64,000 nt of DNA, taken from positions 124,001-188,000 of the forward strand of contig CAKSTB010000001.1 of assembly GCA_934490165.1 (NCBI GenBank), given 5' to 3'. Below are positions 43,884 to 53,403 of this stretch, in pieces (positions within the stretch are counted from its first letter, which is position 1; each line of letters begins with the position of its first letter). The translations under genes were made by a program, and so were the position numbers. Source of the stretch: an uncultured Ruminiclostridium sp. GTDB taxonomy: Bacteria; Bacillota; Clostridia; Oscillospirales; Ruminococcaceae. The notes under the pieces are model-generated. The model saw only the letters and a list, made by a program, of their open reading frames with translations, was not told the origin of the DNA and did no database searches.

Positions 43884-45917
43884 ATGAACGAAATAAAAAA
43901 ATGTCCCGACTCCCCTGTCTGCTATATCAAGGGTGTCGGAGAAAAACGAGCAAAGCTTCTCGGAAAGCTCGGCATTACAACAGCGTTACAGCTTGCCGAG
44001 CATTATCCCAGAGGATATATTGACTTCAATGAAACGACTGCAATAACAGAACTGATAAATGACGGCGAAAACCACGTTGTAAAAGCATTCGTTACAAAGA
44101 AGTTCCCGCCGTATTACGGCAGGATAAATATATTCAAGGTATTAGTCAGTGACGGCACAGGCGATATGCTGATTACATTTTTCAATAGTGACTATTCTTT
44201 CACAAGGCTTAAGCTCGATAACGAATATTGCTTTTACGGCAAAGCGGCGGGTGATTTTCTCAGAAAGGAAATGAACTCGCCGATTTTTATTGACTCCTCA
44301 GAGCCTAATAAGCTTATGCCCCGCTACAGCCTTACAACCGGCATATCGCAAGGCATAATGTCAAACTGCATCAAAAACGTCCTCAGCGGCTTTACCTATG
44401 AGGATCATCTGTCGGAAAGTCTGAGAGAAAAATACGACCTCATCGCTTACGACACCGCTCTCAGGTGGATCCATTTCCCGGAAAATAAAGAGCAGTACGA
44501 CAAGGCTAAATACCGCCTTACGTTTGAAGAGCTATTCCTTTTACAGCTCGGACTTAAGTCGATGAAGAACCGCAATAAACGCCTTGCGGGCGCGACAATG
44601 CAGAAAAAGAGCGTTGAGCCTTACTACTCTTCTCTGCCGTTTGAGCTGACAGGAGCACAGAAACGCGCTATTTCGGACTGTTGTGCCGATATGCAGAAGT
44701 CCGTGCCGATGAACAGGCTGTTACAGGGTGATGTCGGCTCTGGTAAAACCGCCGTAGCGGCAGGAGCGGCATATTTTGCCTATCTGAACGGCTACCAGTC
44801 CACTCTTATGGCACCTACTGAGATCCTTGCAAAACAGCACTATGACACGCTTTACAAGTTCTTAGCGCCGCTTGGTGTGAATATTGCTCTGCTTACAGGT
44901 TCGCAGACACCCGCGCAGAAAAAGCAGATACGACAGCTGATAGCTGACAGTCAGATCGACATTGCTGTGGGAACGCAAGCGCTCATACAGAAAAGCACAA
45001 GGTTCAGTTCACTCGGTCTTGTGATAACCGACGAACAGCACCGTTTCGGTGTTGAACAGCGCGCGGCACTCGGCTCAAAGGGCAACGAACCCCACGTTCT
45101 TGTTATGTCGGCAACCCCTATCCCCCGCACTCTCGGTATGATAATATACGGCGACCTTGACATCTCAATACTTGACGAAATGCCGAAAGGCAGACTTCCC
45201 GTAAGGACATATGCAGTCGATACAAGCTATCGCGAAAGACTGTATAAGTTTATCCTGAAATATGTAAAAAGCGGCTTTCAGGCGTACATCGTCTGCCCGC
45301 TTATAGAAGAGGGTGTATCCGAAAAGGCGGCGGCAACCGATTATATAAACTCGCTTCAGAGCACCTGCCTTGCAAACGTTCCGACAGGACTTCTTCACGG
45401 AAAGATGAAGCAGGCCGACAAGGACGCGGTAATGCAGGACTTCAAGGATAACAAGCTGAAAGTCCTTGTTGCGACAACGGTGATAGAGGTCGGTGTAGAT
45501 GTTCCGAATGCTGTCGTAATGATAATCGAAAACGCCGAGCAGTTCGGACTGTCACAGCTTCACCAGCTCAGAGGCAGAGTCGGCAGAGGTGCGGAGCAAT
45601 CTCACTGTATTCTTGTCACCGACAATAAAAGCGAATACACAAAACAGCGTATGGATACAATGGTACGAACCACGGACGGCTTTGAAATTGCCAACGAAGA
45701 CTTAAAGCTCCGCGGACCGGGTGACTTTTTCGGAAGCAAGCAGCATGGTCTTCCTCAACTAAAGATCGCCGATATTTATGCCGACCTCGACATACTAAAA
45801 TTGACGGGCGAAGCGGCTGATGATATCCTGCGCGATGATATCCATCTTGAAAAGCCTAAAAACAGCAGTTATATGAAAATGATAAATAAATTGTTTGAAA
45901 ATGCGCCGAACGCATAA
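43884..45917 (+). CDS. recG: ATP-dependent DNA helicase RecG
   Basis: A 677-residue helicase that remodels stalled forks and recombination intermediates. The N-terminal wedge domain starts with a helix-hairpin-helix-like CYIKGVGEKRAKLLGKLGI. The motor has Walker A LLQGDVGSGKT near 285, the box DEQHRFGVEQR near 383 (DEQH), SATPIPRTL near 409 and a C-terminal helicase domain with QLRGRVGRG near 560. Length and order are standard. It starts 4 bases after the DAK2 gene stop. Confidence 0.97.
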   Translation: MNEIKKCPDSPVCYIKGVGEKRAKLLGKLGITTALQLAEHYPRGYIDFNETTAITELINDGENHVVKAFVTKKFPPYYGRINIFKVLVSDGTGDMLITFFNSDYSFTRLKLDNEYCFYGKAAGDFLRKEMNSPIFIDSSEPNKLMPRYSLTTGISQGIMSNCIKNVLSGFTYEDHLSESLREKYDLIAYDTALRWIHFPENKEQYDKAKYRLTFEELFLLQLGLKSMKNRNKRLAGATMQKKSVEPYYSSLPFELTGAQKRAISDCCADMQKSVPMNRLLQGDVGSGKTAVAAGAAYFAYLNGYQSTLMAPTEILAKQHYDTLYKFLAPLGVNIALLTGSQTPAQKKQIRQLIADSQIDIAVGTQALIQKSTRFSSLGLVITDEQHRFGVEQRAALGSKGNEPHVLVMSATPIPRTLGMIIYGDLDISILDEMPKGRLPVRTYAVDTSYRERLYKFILKYVKSGFQAYIVCPLIEEGVSEKAAATDYINSLQSTCLANVPTGLLHGKMKQADKDAVMQDFKDNKLKVLVATTVIEVGVDVPNAVVMIIENAEQFGLSQLHQLRGRVGRGAEQSHCILVTDNKSEYTKQRMDTMVRTTDGFEIANEDLKLRGPGDFFGSKQHGLPQLKIADIYADLDILKLTGEAADDILRDDIHLEKPKNSSYMKMINKLFENAPNA

Positions 45918-45927
45918 AGGAGAATAT

Positions 45928-46683
45928 ATGGCAGAAGAGCTCGAAAAATGGAGATATCCAAGATTTTTCTCGGATACAATAGATGAAGACGGCAGAACAA
46001 TATATATGAATAGCGAGGACTCAAAGCATATCGTGCAGGTTCTTAGAATGAGAACAGGCGACAAGGCGATAATCTGCGATAAAAACGGTCATGATTACCT
46101 GTGCGAGCTGTCCTCTGCCGAGAACAAAAGCTCAGTAGAATTTGCGATACTCGACAAAAAGGATAACGCGGCAGAGCCCGATGTAGAAATAACACTCTAC
46201 CAGGCTATCCCGAAGAACGATAAGCTTGATTTCATCGTGCAGAAGGCGACAGAGCTTGGTGCGGCGCGTGTTGTACCGTTCCTGTCAAAGCGCTGTGTTT
46301 CCCGCCCCGATGCGAAAAGTGCCGATAAAAAGGTACAGCGCCTACAGCGCATAGCGTATGAAGCGTCAAAGCAGTGCGGCAGAGGAAAGATCCCCGAGGT
46401 TATGCCGTTTACCGATTTTAAGTCCGCCGTAACCGGCATAGACAGCGACACCCTGCCGATAATTTTCTATGAATGCGGCGGCAAAAAGCTGTCCGAGCTT
46501 GATCTGTCTGATAAGAAAATCGCAGTATTCATCGGCAGTGAGGGCGGTTTTGAAAAGGAAGAAGTCGACTATGCTCTTTCTAAAGGATTTACCGCAGTGC
46601 ATCTCGGCGAACGTATTTTAAGATGTGAAACCGCACCTGTTGCGGCGCTTGCCGTTTTGATGAATTTGACAGGAAACCTTTAA
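45928..46683 (+). CDS. rsmE: 16S rRNA (uracil-1498-N3)-methyltransferase RsmE
   Basis: A 251-residue SPOUT methyltransferase. It has an N-terminal PUA-like domain (RYPRFFSDTID, HIVQVLRMRTGDKAI) and a C-terminal knot domain with KLDFIVQKATELGAARVVPF, IGSEGGFEKEEVD near 205 and LGERILRCETAPVAAL near 230. It methylates U1498 of 16S rRNA. The ATG at 45928 with AAAGGAG is chosen; a frame open from 45895 overlaps recG and lacks a ribosome site. Confidence 0.95.
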   Translation: MAEELEKWRYPRFFSDTIDEDGRTIYMNSEDSKHIVQVLRMRTGDKAIICDKNGHDYLCELSSAENKSSVEFAILDKKDNAAEPDVEITLYQAIPKNDKLDFIVQKATELGAARVVPFLSKRCVSRPDAKSADKKVQRLQRIAYEASKQCGRGKIPEVMPFTDFKSAVTGIDSDTLPIIFYECGGKKLSELDLSDKKIAVFIGSEGGFEKEEVDYALSKGFTAVHLGERILRCETAPVAALAVLMNLTGNL

Positions 46684-46720
46684 GAATTTTGTTAAAACTG
46701 CTCATATTGATAAAAAACAC

Positions 46721-46749
46721 TTGAAATCCGACTGTGAATATAGTATAAT
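46721..46749 (+). promoter_or_regulatory. Sigma-A promoter of the acidic membrane protein gene
   Basis: TTGAAA, a 17-base spacer ending ATATAG, and TATAAT, about 45 bases before the ATG at 46794. Confidence 0.85.
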
Positions 46750-46793
46750 AATTACAATAAAGTTGGTGTGAAAGCACCGGAAAGAGGTTGAAA

Positions 46794-47087
46794 ATGAAAG
46801 CATTTACCGGTTTTGCCGTTGGCACTCTCGCAGTACTCGGTGCTGTTGCAGCTGTCTTTATATATCTTAAGAAGAAGACAGAAAAGGAGATCGAATACGA
46901 TCAGTTCGATGATATAATGGACAGCGATGAAGATTTCGATGATGAATTCTTTGATGATGACGATGAGGTTCTTGACCCCGCCGAGGTTATGAACAAGGCT
47001 GATGATGAAGTAAAGGCTGATACAGCAAAAGAAGCTGCCGAAGAGCCTGCTGAAGAAAAAGCGCCTGAAGCTGAAGCTCAGGAATAA
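46794..47087 (+). CDS. Small acidic single-pass membrane protein
   Basis: A 97-residue protein: one membrane helix (residues 4-24, GFAVGTLAVLGAVAAVFIYL), a short Lys-rich stop (KKKTEK) and a strongly acidic tail rich in Asp, Glu and Ala. The Lys-rich stop suggests the tail is cytoplasmic. The layout is like YtxH-type proteins, but I see no specific family. The ATG at 46794 has AGAGG 6 bases upstream. It has its own promoter and terminator, so it is a single-gene unit. The function is unknown. Confidence 0.75.
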   Translation: MKAFTGFAVGTLAVLGAVAAVFIYLKKKTEKEIEYDQFDDIMDSDEDFDDEFFDDDDEVLDPAEVMNKADDEVKADTAKEAAEEPAEEKAPEAEAQE

Positions 47088-47104
47088 TCTTTACGGATAA
47101 TATT

Positions 47105-47136
47105 TAACGGGACTGCTTAATACAGCCCCGTTTTTG
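47105..47136 (+). terminator. Intrinsic terminator after the acidic membrane protein gene
   Basis: AACGGG with ACTG against CAG with CCCCGTT around a CTTAATA loop, followed by a T run. Confidence 0.82.
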
Positions 47137-47159
47137 TTATATATAAATCACACCACAGA

Positions 47160-47720
47160 TTATTTGTGACCTTCATACTCAGACTTCTCTATACAATATG
47201 TAAGCTCTCCCGATGTTACGCTCGTCCTTTCGTAAAACCGTGTGCCGCTGTTATCTGTAAGCGTCATTCCGAGCTTTTTCATCACTTTTTCCGATGCAAT
47301 GTTTCTTATATCACAATGAGCTATCACCATTTTCGCCGAAAGCTGTTCAAACGCATACCCGATAAGCGCCTTGCCAGCCTCTGTTACAAACCCTTTGTTC
47401 CTGTAGTCCTTACTTACTACCCAACCTATCTCAAATGTGCTTTCGTCAAGCGTTTCAAGGTCGATACCACCGATGATATTATCGTTATAGATAATTACAT
47501 ATTCTCTGATTGACGGATTTTCCCTTTCCCACTCACGAACCGAGTTCCGGACAAATTCTACGGTTTGCTCAATAGTATCATTTGGCAGGAAGAGCATCAT
47601 ATCGATTTCCTTGTCGCCCGCATATTTGTGGATCTCTTCTGTATCTGAAACCGCTACAGGTCTGATAATAAGTCTTTCGGTAACGATCGTGTTTTCTTTT
47701 ATATAATTCAATAGCTTCAC
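47160..47720 (-). CDS. GNAT-family N-acetyltransferase (RimJ/RimL-like)
   Basis: A 186-residue GNAT protein of the RimJ/RimL-like group. It begins with the typical TERLIIRPVAVSDTEEI and has the acetyl-CoA region EIGWVVSKDYRNKGFVTEAGKALIGYAF and the late motif CDIRNIASEKVMKKLGM. The substrate, protein or small molecule, is unknown. The start is the GTG at 47720, overlapping the upstream gene by 4 bases; a TTG at 47711 with better spacing from AAAGG is also possible. Confidence 0.9.
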   Translation of the reverse strand: MKLLNYIKENTIVTERLIIRPVAVSDTEEIHKYAGDKEIDMMLFLPNDTIEQTVEFVRNSVREWERENPSIREYVIIYNDNIIGGIDLETLDESTFEIGWVVSKDYRNKGFVTEAGKALIGYAFEQLSAKMVIAHCDIRNIASEKVMKKLGMTLTDNSGTRFYERTSVTSGELTYCIEKSEYEGHK

Positions 47721-48460
47721 ACCTTTACGTTCGGATTGGTATACTGTCCGTGCTTCTGCGTTTTATTACCGTAATTTATCGCAAACTTCGGACATCTGTG
47801 CAAACAGCCAAGACACATAACGCATTTAGCCGCAACCCATACAGGCTTGCCGTCTTTCATTTCAATTGCGTTTACAGGGCATTTTATACTGCACAGACCG
47901 CACCCTATACACTGCTCGGTTACAGAAAAATTTGCTGTATTACGAGCTGAGTTATTATATATCGGCTGAGCAAACAAATCAACTACAAACGCAGGAAGCG
48001 AGCGCTCCATTTTCCTGTTATGCTGTCGTGCTTTTATTTTCCCGATAACATCGTCAATATCATATTCGGTAGTTTTTGTGAACCTTCTGACCTTCTCTGG
48101 TGTCGAAAGGTCAAAGACAGGCGTCCATGTATCAGCCATTCTGACAGAGTAAAATGCATCGATTTTTCTGCCTTTTATCAGTCTGTCCGCAATGCGCCCG
48201 GACGCTCCGGGAGTTGTACCGTATGTTGCGATAAAGCAGAGATATTCCGCTGTGAAATTTGATTTTTTTAAAAAATCAGTTACTATACTCGGCAATCCCC
48301 AGAAATAAGTAGGAGATACGATCGTAATATCACTGTCTGAAAAATCATATCTGCAAAGCTTAATGCAATCCGTAATTGAAACGGTTTCCTGTCCGGTAGC
48401 GTCTGAAATACGCCGTGCAACATACTTGCAGTTCCCTGTTGCCGAAAAGAATATAATCAT
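47717..48460 (-). CDS. EFR1-family protein: flavodoxin-like domain fused to two-cluster ferredoxin
   Basis: A 247-residue fusion of an N-terminal flavodoxin-like domain (FFSATGNCKYVARRI, the FMN phosphate loop, residues 4-18) and a C-terminal two-[4Fe-4S] ferredoxin (CIGCGLCSIKCPVNAI near 190, CVMCLGCLHRCPKFAI near 216). EFR1-type proteins are common in gut anaerobes and act as electron carriers of unknown partner. AGGTG precedes the ATG. It is followed by the GNAT gene with a 4-base overlap. Confidence 0.9.
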   Translation of the reverse strand: MIIFFSATGNCKYVARRISDATGQETVSITDCIKLCRYDFSDSDITIVSPTYFWGLPSIVTDFLKKSNFTAEYLCFIATYGTTPGASGRIADRLIKGRKIDAFYSVRMADTWTPVFDLSTPEKVRRFTKTTEYDIDDVIGKIKARQHNRKMERSLPAFVVDLFAQPIYNNSARNTANFSVTEQCIGCGLCSIKCPVNAIEMKDGKPVWVAAKCVMCLGCLHRCPKFAINYGNKTQKHGQYTNPNVKV

Positions 48461-48481
48461 ATTTTCACCTGTGATATCAAA

Positions 48482-51064
48482 TCACTTTAGCGTATAAAGC
48501 CTGTAATAGACATTGACATACGGTACGGCGGTCGGCTTTCCGTTATCATCAATTTCGATGCTGTAATAATAATTACAGTATTCCATTTCATTGACAGTCT
48601 GCGAAACAGTCAGGTCATACAAAGTAGCACGTCTAACAAAGGAATACATATGCCGTCCCTGTTCTGCCTGCGACCTGCTTGTGATATTGCTGTCGGCGCA
48701 TACTATATATCTGACTGATGAAACATCAAATCCGACACTTATAAGCTCATTTTCCATAGAACTGTCTTTGTTCATATAATTTTCAAGCTGTGAAATTTCA
48801 GAAAGCGTTATTTCGTTTATAGGATCTGACAATAATGAGTTTACCTTTTGCAGACTGAATGTTCTGCCGAGTGTAGTACTCAGTATTCTGCCGCTCTCAC
48901 TGCTGTCGACATTATGTGCGTCAAGATAGCTGTCAAGTGTCGTCAGGCTGTTACAAATCTCCGCAAACTCATCTGCATTGCTTTCAGAGCCTGAGGTCGA
49001 AATATACTCAATGACAGCAGCATTGGTAATTACGCTCAGCGACATACTTCTGAACATTTTTTTATCATCTACACTCTCGGGATACCAGTTGTAGATATCA
49101 TCACACAGCGCGTCAAAAGAATCAAGTGCACCGTCTGAGTACCCGGAAATGATCCTCTCGAGCAGCTTGCTGTAGGATATGCCCTTGACCTTAGCGGAAT
49201 ATACCGCCGTTATCTTAGCTTTAAGCTCCTTTGCCTCTGAGCTGAGGGTTTCAAGCTCCTGATTATCCTTTGTCGCGCTCATCTGATCATATACTGCAAA
49301 CAATCTTGCCGTGCTGTCGCAAACAGGGCGTATGAGAGTATGCATTGCTAAAAGGTCGTTCATATATCTCTCAACGCTGTACATATCCTCGGTGCTTTCT
49401 GTACCGGATGTTATTCTGTCCGAGCCGAGCAGTTCGTTTGTTCTCCTTACAGATCTGTAGATATAGCCGTACTTATCACTGAGCTTTGCGTAATATTCGC
49501 CGAACGTACCGCTTCCTGCTGTTACCGCGGATAATCTGTCAAGCGAAAGCTCATTGCCTATGCTCACCGTACCGAAATATTCATTCATGGCTGTAAGCAT
49601 ATCGTGAAGCTCATCGTTATCGGCATTATCAATATCATCGCTGTCCTGCTCGGCGGCACTGTAATACAGCGGAAATGCCGCGATATTTGTCTGTATGCCC
49701 CAGCGGCTCATTACTGCGCCCGAGCGTATTCCGACAGTGCCGTACAGCTCCGCGTTTTCTGCCGACGAGGTTTTCGGTATATCAAAGCAGACAGTAGCCA
49801 TATCGTCCTGAGCGGTTATGGAAGTAATCACCGCCTTGGAATAATCACCGCTGAAGATAAAGCTGTTCTTGCTTATTACATTGAATGTACCGTCTACCAC
49901 ACTGAACTGAGCCGTTACTTTGAAGTCAGAGCCGTTCTCCTCAACCTTGGTAATAACCGCGCTTACATCGGGAGATTTGGGCGATACATTGAAATACAGC
50001 GGATAATTTATACTCAGTGCGCTGTCCTTAATGCTGAATGTACAGTCGGATATCAGCGTGATTGCCTTGGACGGTGCTTCCGTATCAAATGAAAGATACA
50101 ATACTCCGTCATTTGCCGATACCCTGTCAAAACGTGTTATCTCAACGCTGTTGTCATCACAGCCGAACATATTTACCTGAGCGCTGTCACTGAATGTGCA
50201 GTCAACAAGCGAAATGTGTATTCTTGCATAATTTGTCGAAGCCTCGAAGTCGTTTGACTGGAAAACGACCGACGGCGATACAATATCGACCGCAGTCGAC
50301 ACATCAATAGCCGCGTCTGTTATAGCTCTGCGCTTAACAGTTATACAGCCGTCATCATCGGAATTATAGCCGTTGTCCGAATTTATCACGAATGCCAGCG
50401 TATTGTCACCGACCTTTTCGATGTCGCTTATCTCGCAGTTTTCAAAGCCGCCCGACAGCACAATATCATCTGCCGTGACCTCGCTTGCAAAACTGCTTTT
50501 GTCAAGCGTAAGCTTGAATTTGTTGCTTGTGCTTTCCGAGCGTATCTGCGTAGTATCGCTGACAAGCGAATATGCTGTGTACTTCACCGGTATCATCGAA
50601 ACAAGATATCTTCCCGAGGCGTTGGTCTTCTTATCAAACAGCACAAAGAAGCAGTCGGGCTGATTTTCGCTGAACTTGCTGTCGCTGAAAGCGACTGTTG
50701 CCGAATGCTCCGAGTTCACCGTAAGCGATGTAACCTTTGCGTACACCGCCGAGTATTCGTCGGTGTTCAGCTTTACCGCCTGCGATGCGTCAATGTCAGG
50801 AAGCTTGTCGCTGTCGATATATGAATAGAATACTTTTACACTGTCGGCGCTTATATCTTTATTCAGTGTGATATTATCGGCAGACACATTGACCGAGAAC
50901 TCGCCCTTGGTGTTATATGCAAGCTCGCTGTCCGACTTCATTTCCGCGAAATTATGCTCTTCCCTGTCTTTGTCATTATCATTTACAGAGCAGGCGCTGA
51001 GTGATGTCAGTATCAGCGATGAAGCCAATGCGACCGCCAACATCATTATAAATATTTTTTTCAA
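48482..51064 (-). CDS. Large lipoprotein of unknown function
   Basis: An 860-residue predicted lipoprotein I do not recognise. The signal ends at the lipobox SLSAC (Cys25). Residues 45-470 look like several beta-sandwich units, with repeated phrases of the kind SNKFKLTLDKSSF and ...VTADDIVLSG, similar in style to bacterial Ig-like domains. Residues 480-800 are mainly helical. The last 40 residues are Tyr-rich (YCNYYYSIEI). The start is TTG at 51064 with AAAGGAAG upstream. The upstream neighbour by 28 bases is a membrane-anchored transglutaminase-like gene, so the two may work together on the cell surface. Confidence 0.75.
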   Translation of the reverse strand: MKKIFIMMLAVALASSLILTSLSACSVNDNDKDREEHNFAEMKSDSELAYNTKGEFSVNVSADNITLNKDISADSVKVFYSYIDSDKLPDIDASQAVKLNTDEYSAVYAKVTSLTVNSEHSATVAFSDSKFSENQPDCFFVLFDKKTNASGRYLVSMIPVKYTAYSLVSDTTQIRSESTSNKFKLTLDKSSFASEVTADDIVLSGGFENCEISDIEKVGDNTLAFVINSDNGYNSDDDGCITVKRRAITDAAIDVSTAVDIVSPSVVFQSNDFEASTNYARIHISLVDCTFSDSAQVNMFGCDDNSVEITRFDRVSANDGVLYLSFDTEAPSKAITLISDCTFSIKDSALSINYPLYFNVSPKSPDVSAVITKVEENGSDFKVTAQFSVVDGTFNVISKNSFIFSGDYSKAVITSITAQDDMATVCFDIPKTSSAENAELYGTVGIRSGAVMSRWGIQTNIAAFPLYYSAAEQDSDDIDNADNDELHDMLTAMNEYFGTVSIGNELSLDRLSAVTAGSGTFGEYYAKLSDKYGYIYRSVRRTNELLGSDRITSGTESTEDMYSVERYMNDLLAMHTLIRPVCDSTARLFAVYDQMSATKDNQELETLSSEAKELKAKITAVYSAKVKGISYSKLLERIISGYSDGALDSFDALCDDIYNWYPESVDDKKMFRSMSLSVITNAAVIEYISTSGSESNADEFAEICNSLTTLDSYLDAHNVDSSESGRILSTTLGRTFSLQKVNSLLSDPINEITLSEISQLENYMNKDSSMENELISVGFDVSSVRYIVCADSNITSRSQAEQGRHMYSFVRRATLYDLTVSQTVNEMEYCNYYYSIEIDDNGKPTAVPYVNVYYRLYTLK

Positions 51065-51091
51065 GCAATCACTTCCTTTAATTTTAAAGCG

Positions 51092-52378
51092 TCAGTTCAG
51101 AAACATATTGGTTACCGTATATTTTATTCCGATCGCATTCGGTATCGGATAATAGTTGGAGTCGCTGTACATATCAAGTATAGCGCTGTTGTCCGAAAGC
51201 TCGGGAGAGATTTTTCTCTGTCCGTAGTCGTCAAGGTTGTTATCGTTGAATGAGAAATAATAATAATCTATCATATTGTTGTCGCCATCGTCCCAGGTAA
51301 GGTCAGCGTGATACCACTCACCGTCAAGCTGTACCATATTCCACATATGCGGCTCGCCGTCGCTGAGCCCGACTACCAGTATATTATCCACCGCTATGCA
51401 CTGGCAAAGGTACTGATAAGCTCTGGAGTACGACTCGCACACACCGCTACCGACATTAAGCACGCCGAATGCTTCATACGTTCCGTTACCTTCGAGCGAA
51501 TAGTCATATTCGGCATTTTTCAGTATTTCGTCATGTATGTCAAGCAGATAATCAACCAGTGACTCCGCACCATCTGCTTTTTCCAGTATCTCGGTCGCTC
51601 TCTTTTCAGTCTGCTGAACATAGTATTCGCATTCAGCCTTTGTGAAGTCGTAGTCGAGCATTATCGAGCTTACGTCATTTTTGTTTCCGCTCCAGCTTCT
51701 GAACGAAAGCGGAGCTTGGAAAAGAAGCGGATTGTCATAGTTTACGCACATCAGAATTCTGTACAGCCGCTGATAAGACACACCGGTAAACGGCACGTCA
51801 AACTTCGTTTCAAAGTTGCTTATTGCCCTGTAAAGGCAGGAATAAATATACCTGTCATACTTGTCAAGCGAATTATACCCATATCCGTAAAACGCGTCCT
51901 CGGTTGTGCCGAGTATCACATAAGACCCCACATACACACGGCTCATCTTGCCGTCCTTCTCCGCTCTGACGCAGATATTTGTTACACCTGTTTCCATTCG
52001 GATACCGATCTCGGGATCATAAAGATAAGCGGTTTTGTTTTTTTCGGGCAGTGTTCCGTCGGTTGTATACCATATTGTGTCACTGCAATCAAATTTCAGC
52101 GTCTGTGGCTTGTGATAATATCCCGACTTGACATTCGGGTTAAATTCATACTCAAAGCCGTTATCAAACTCCTTATCGTCAAATGAATATTCAAACGGAA
52201 GCTCCACGGGACTTCTGAGCCGCTCTCTGAAATAATCGTAGTCGGTTTCCTCAATATCCTGCGCCACATAATACGAAACCGCATTTCTTACACTGCGCTT
52301 TGAATTATCCGGGAAAACAAGTGATAGTACAACGGCGATCACGCCGAGAATAAAAAATACCGCAGCTCCTCTGCTCAT
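51092..52378 (-). CDS. Membrane-anchored transglutaminase-like protein
   Basis: A 428-residue protein. An N-terminal membrane helix (residues 4-22) is followed by a domain with TLKFDCSDTIWYTTDGTLPEKN-type sequence, resembling the chitobiase/hexosaminidase C-terminal Ig-like domain (about 80-150). The papain-like transglutaminase core contains Cys in GSGVCESYSRAYQYLC near 310, His in GEPHMWNMV near 343 and Asp in YHADLTWDD near 357, so the catalytic triad is complete. Bacterial homologues may act as proteases or crosslinkers. AAGGGG precedes the ATG. It is placed between the helicase-loader pair and the large lipoprotein gene. Confidence 0.86.
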   Translation of the reverse strand: MSRGAAVFFILGVIAVVLSLVFPDNSKRSVRNAVSYYVAQDIEETDYDYFRERLRSPVELPFEYSFDDKEFDNGFEYEFNPNVKSGYYHKPQTLKFDCSDTIWYTTDGTLPEKNKTAYLYDPEIGIRMETGVTNICVRAEKDGKMSRVYVGSYVILGTTEDAFYGYGYNSLDKYDRYIYSCLYRAISNFETKFDVPFTGVSYQRLYRILMCVNYDNPLLFQAPLSFRSWSGNKNDVSSIMLDYDFTKAECEYYVQQTEKRATEILEKADGAESLVDYLLDIHDEILKNAEYDYSLEGNGTYEAFGVLNVGSGVCESYSRAYQYLCQCIAVDNILVVGLSDGEPHMWNMVQLDGEWYHADLTWDDGDNNMIDYYYFSFNDNNLDDYGQRKISPELSDNSAILDMYSDSNYYPIPNAIGIKYTVTNMFLN

Positions 52379-52404
52379 ACATACACCCCTTATATTTTGA
52401 TCGT

Positions 52405-53394
52405 TTATCGTCTTGTTTTAAGCTTCATTCTGATATCATCGCCGCTGAAAACAAGCGTTTTCATAGAATAAAGCCGTGATACTATCCGATCGGCATAACG
52501 CTTTTTCAGCTCTGTTCCTGTGAGATTGGTATTGACTATCGTAGGTCTGCCGTAATTCAGTCTTGTGTTTATCAGCTCATACAGGCACGAAACATAGAAC
52601 TGCGACTCAAACTCCGCGCCGAGGTCGTCAAGCAGTAACAGGTCGCACTCCTTGAGCGTGTTCATTACCTCGGCATCGTCCTCGGTCTTGTTGAAGTGAG
52701 CGTTTTCTATCCTTCTTAGCAGATCGGGTACTGAGCCGTACACCACGGAATAGTTCTTTTCAATGACCTTCTTTGCGACCGACAAGGAAAGATGCGTCTT
52801 TCCGAGCCCCGTTCCGCCTGTCATAAAAATACTCTCACCCGGCACGAGGAAATTCTCCGCATACGAAACGCAGAAGTCATAATTCTGCTTCATTATATCT
52901 CTGGGTGATTTATTTTTAAGCTCCGCCTTGGGCTGATCGCTGTAAAGACTGAGGTCAAAGCTCTCAAAGCAGGTAAGCCCCATAGGCAGGCTCTTACTCA
53001 GCTCCTTTGACGCGATCATTTTCAGCACATCGTTATAGCATGAACATCTGCCGTGTTCGCCGATACCGGTATCACAGCACTTTTTGCAGGTGAATATCGG
53101 GTCAAGATAGTCCTCGGGGTATCCGTTGCTTTTGAGCAGTGTTCTCATTCTGTCCTGAAGCGCAAGATTTTCATTCTTAAGCCTTTCAATTTTTTCACGG
53201 GCATCGGAATTTCTTGAAAGTATGATTTTTGCCAGCACATCGATAGTACCGCTGAGCTTTTTATCAATTTCCCCTATTTCGGGAATTTTTACGCGCAGTT
53301 CTCTTATGCGCCGCTCAATAGTTACACTGTTATCAAAGCGGCGCTTGTCGATTATCTCCTGTGCTTTTGTATAATAATTTGACGGATAAGCCAT
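52405..53394 (-). CDS. DnaC/DnaI-like helicase loader ATPase
   Basis: A 329-residue AAA+ ATPase of the DnaC/DnaI type. An N-terminal coiled region (1-95) leads into a Cys-rich zinc-binding segment (CKKCCDTGIGEHGRCSC near 103-119). The ATPase then follows, with Walker A GGTGLGKTH near 193, Walker B LLLLDDLGAEF near 255 and an Arg-finger region NTNLTGTELKKRYADRI. It loads the replicative helicase. AAGGAG precedes the start. It follows the DnaD-domain gene by 9 bases, the usual primosome pair of Clostridia. Confidence 0.92.
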   Translation of the reverse strand: MAYPSNYYTKAQEIIDKRRFDNSVTIERRIRELRVKIPEIGEIDKKLSGTIDVLAKIILSRNSDAREKIERLKNENLALQDRMRTLLKSNGYPEDYLDPIFTCKKCCDTGIGEHGRCSCYNDVLKMIASKELSKSLPMGLTCFESFDLSLYSDQPKAELKNKSPRDIMKQNYDFCVSYAENFLVPGESIFMTGGTGLGKTHLSLSVAKKVIEKNYSVVYGSVPDLLRRIENAHFNKTEDDAEVMNTLKECDLLLLDDLGAEFESQFYVSCLYELINTRLNYGRPTIVNTNLTGTELKKRYADRIVSRLYSMKTLVFSGDDIRMKLKTRR

Positions 53395-53403
53395 ATTTAC
53401 TCC

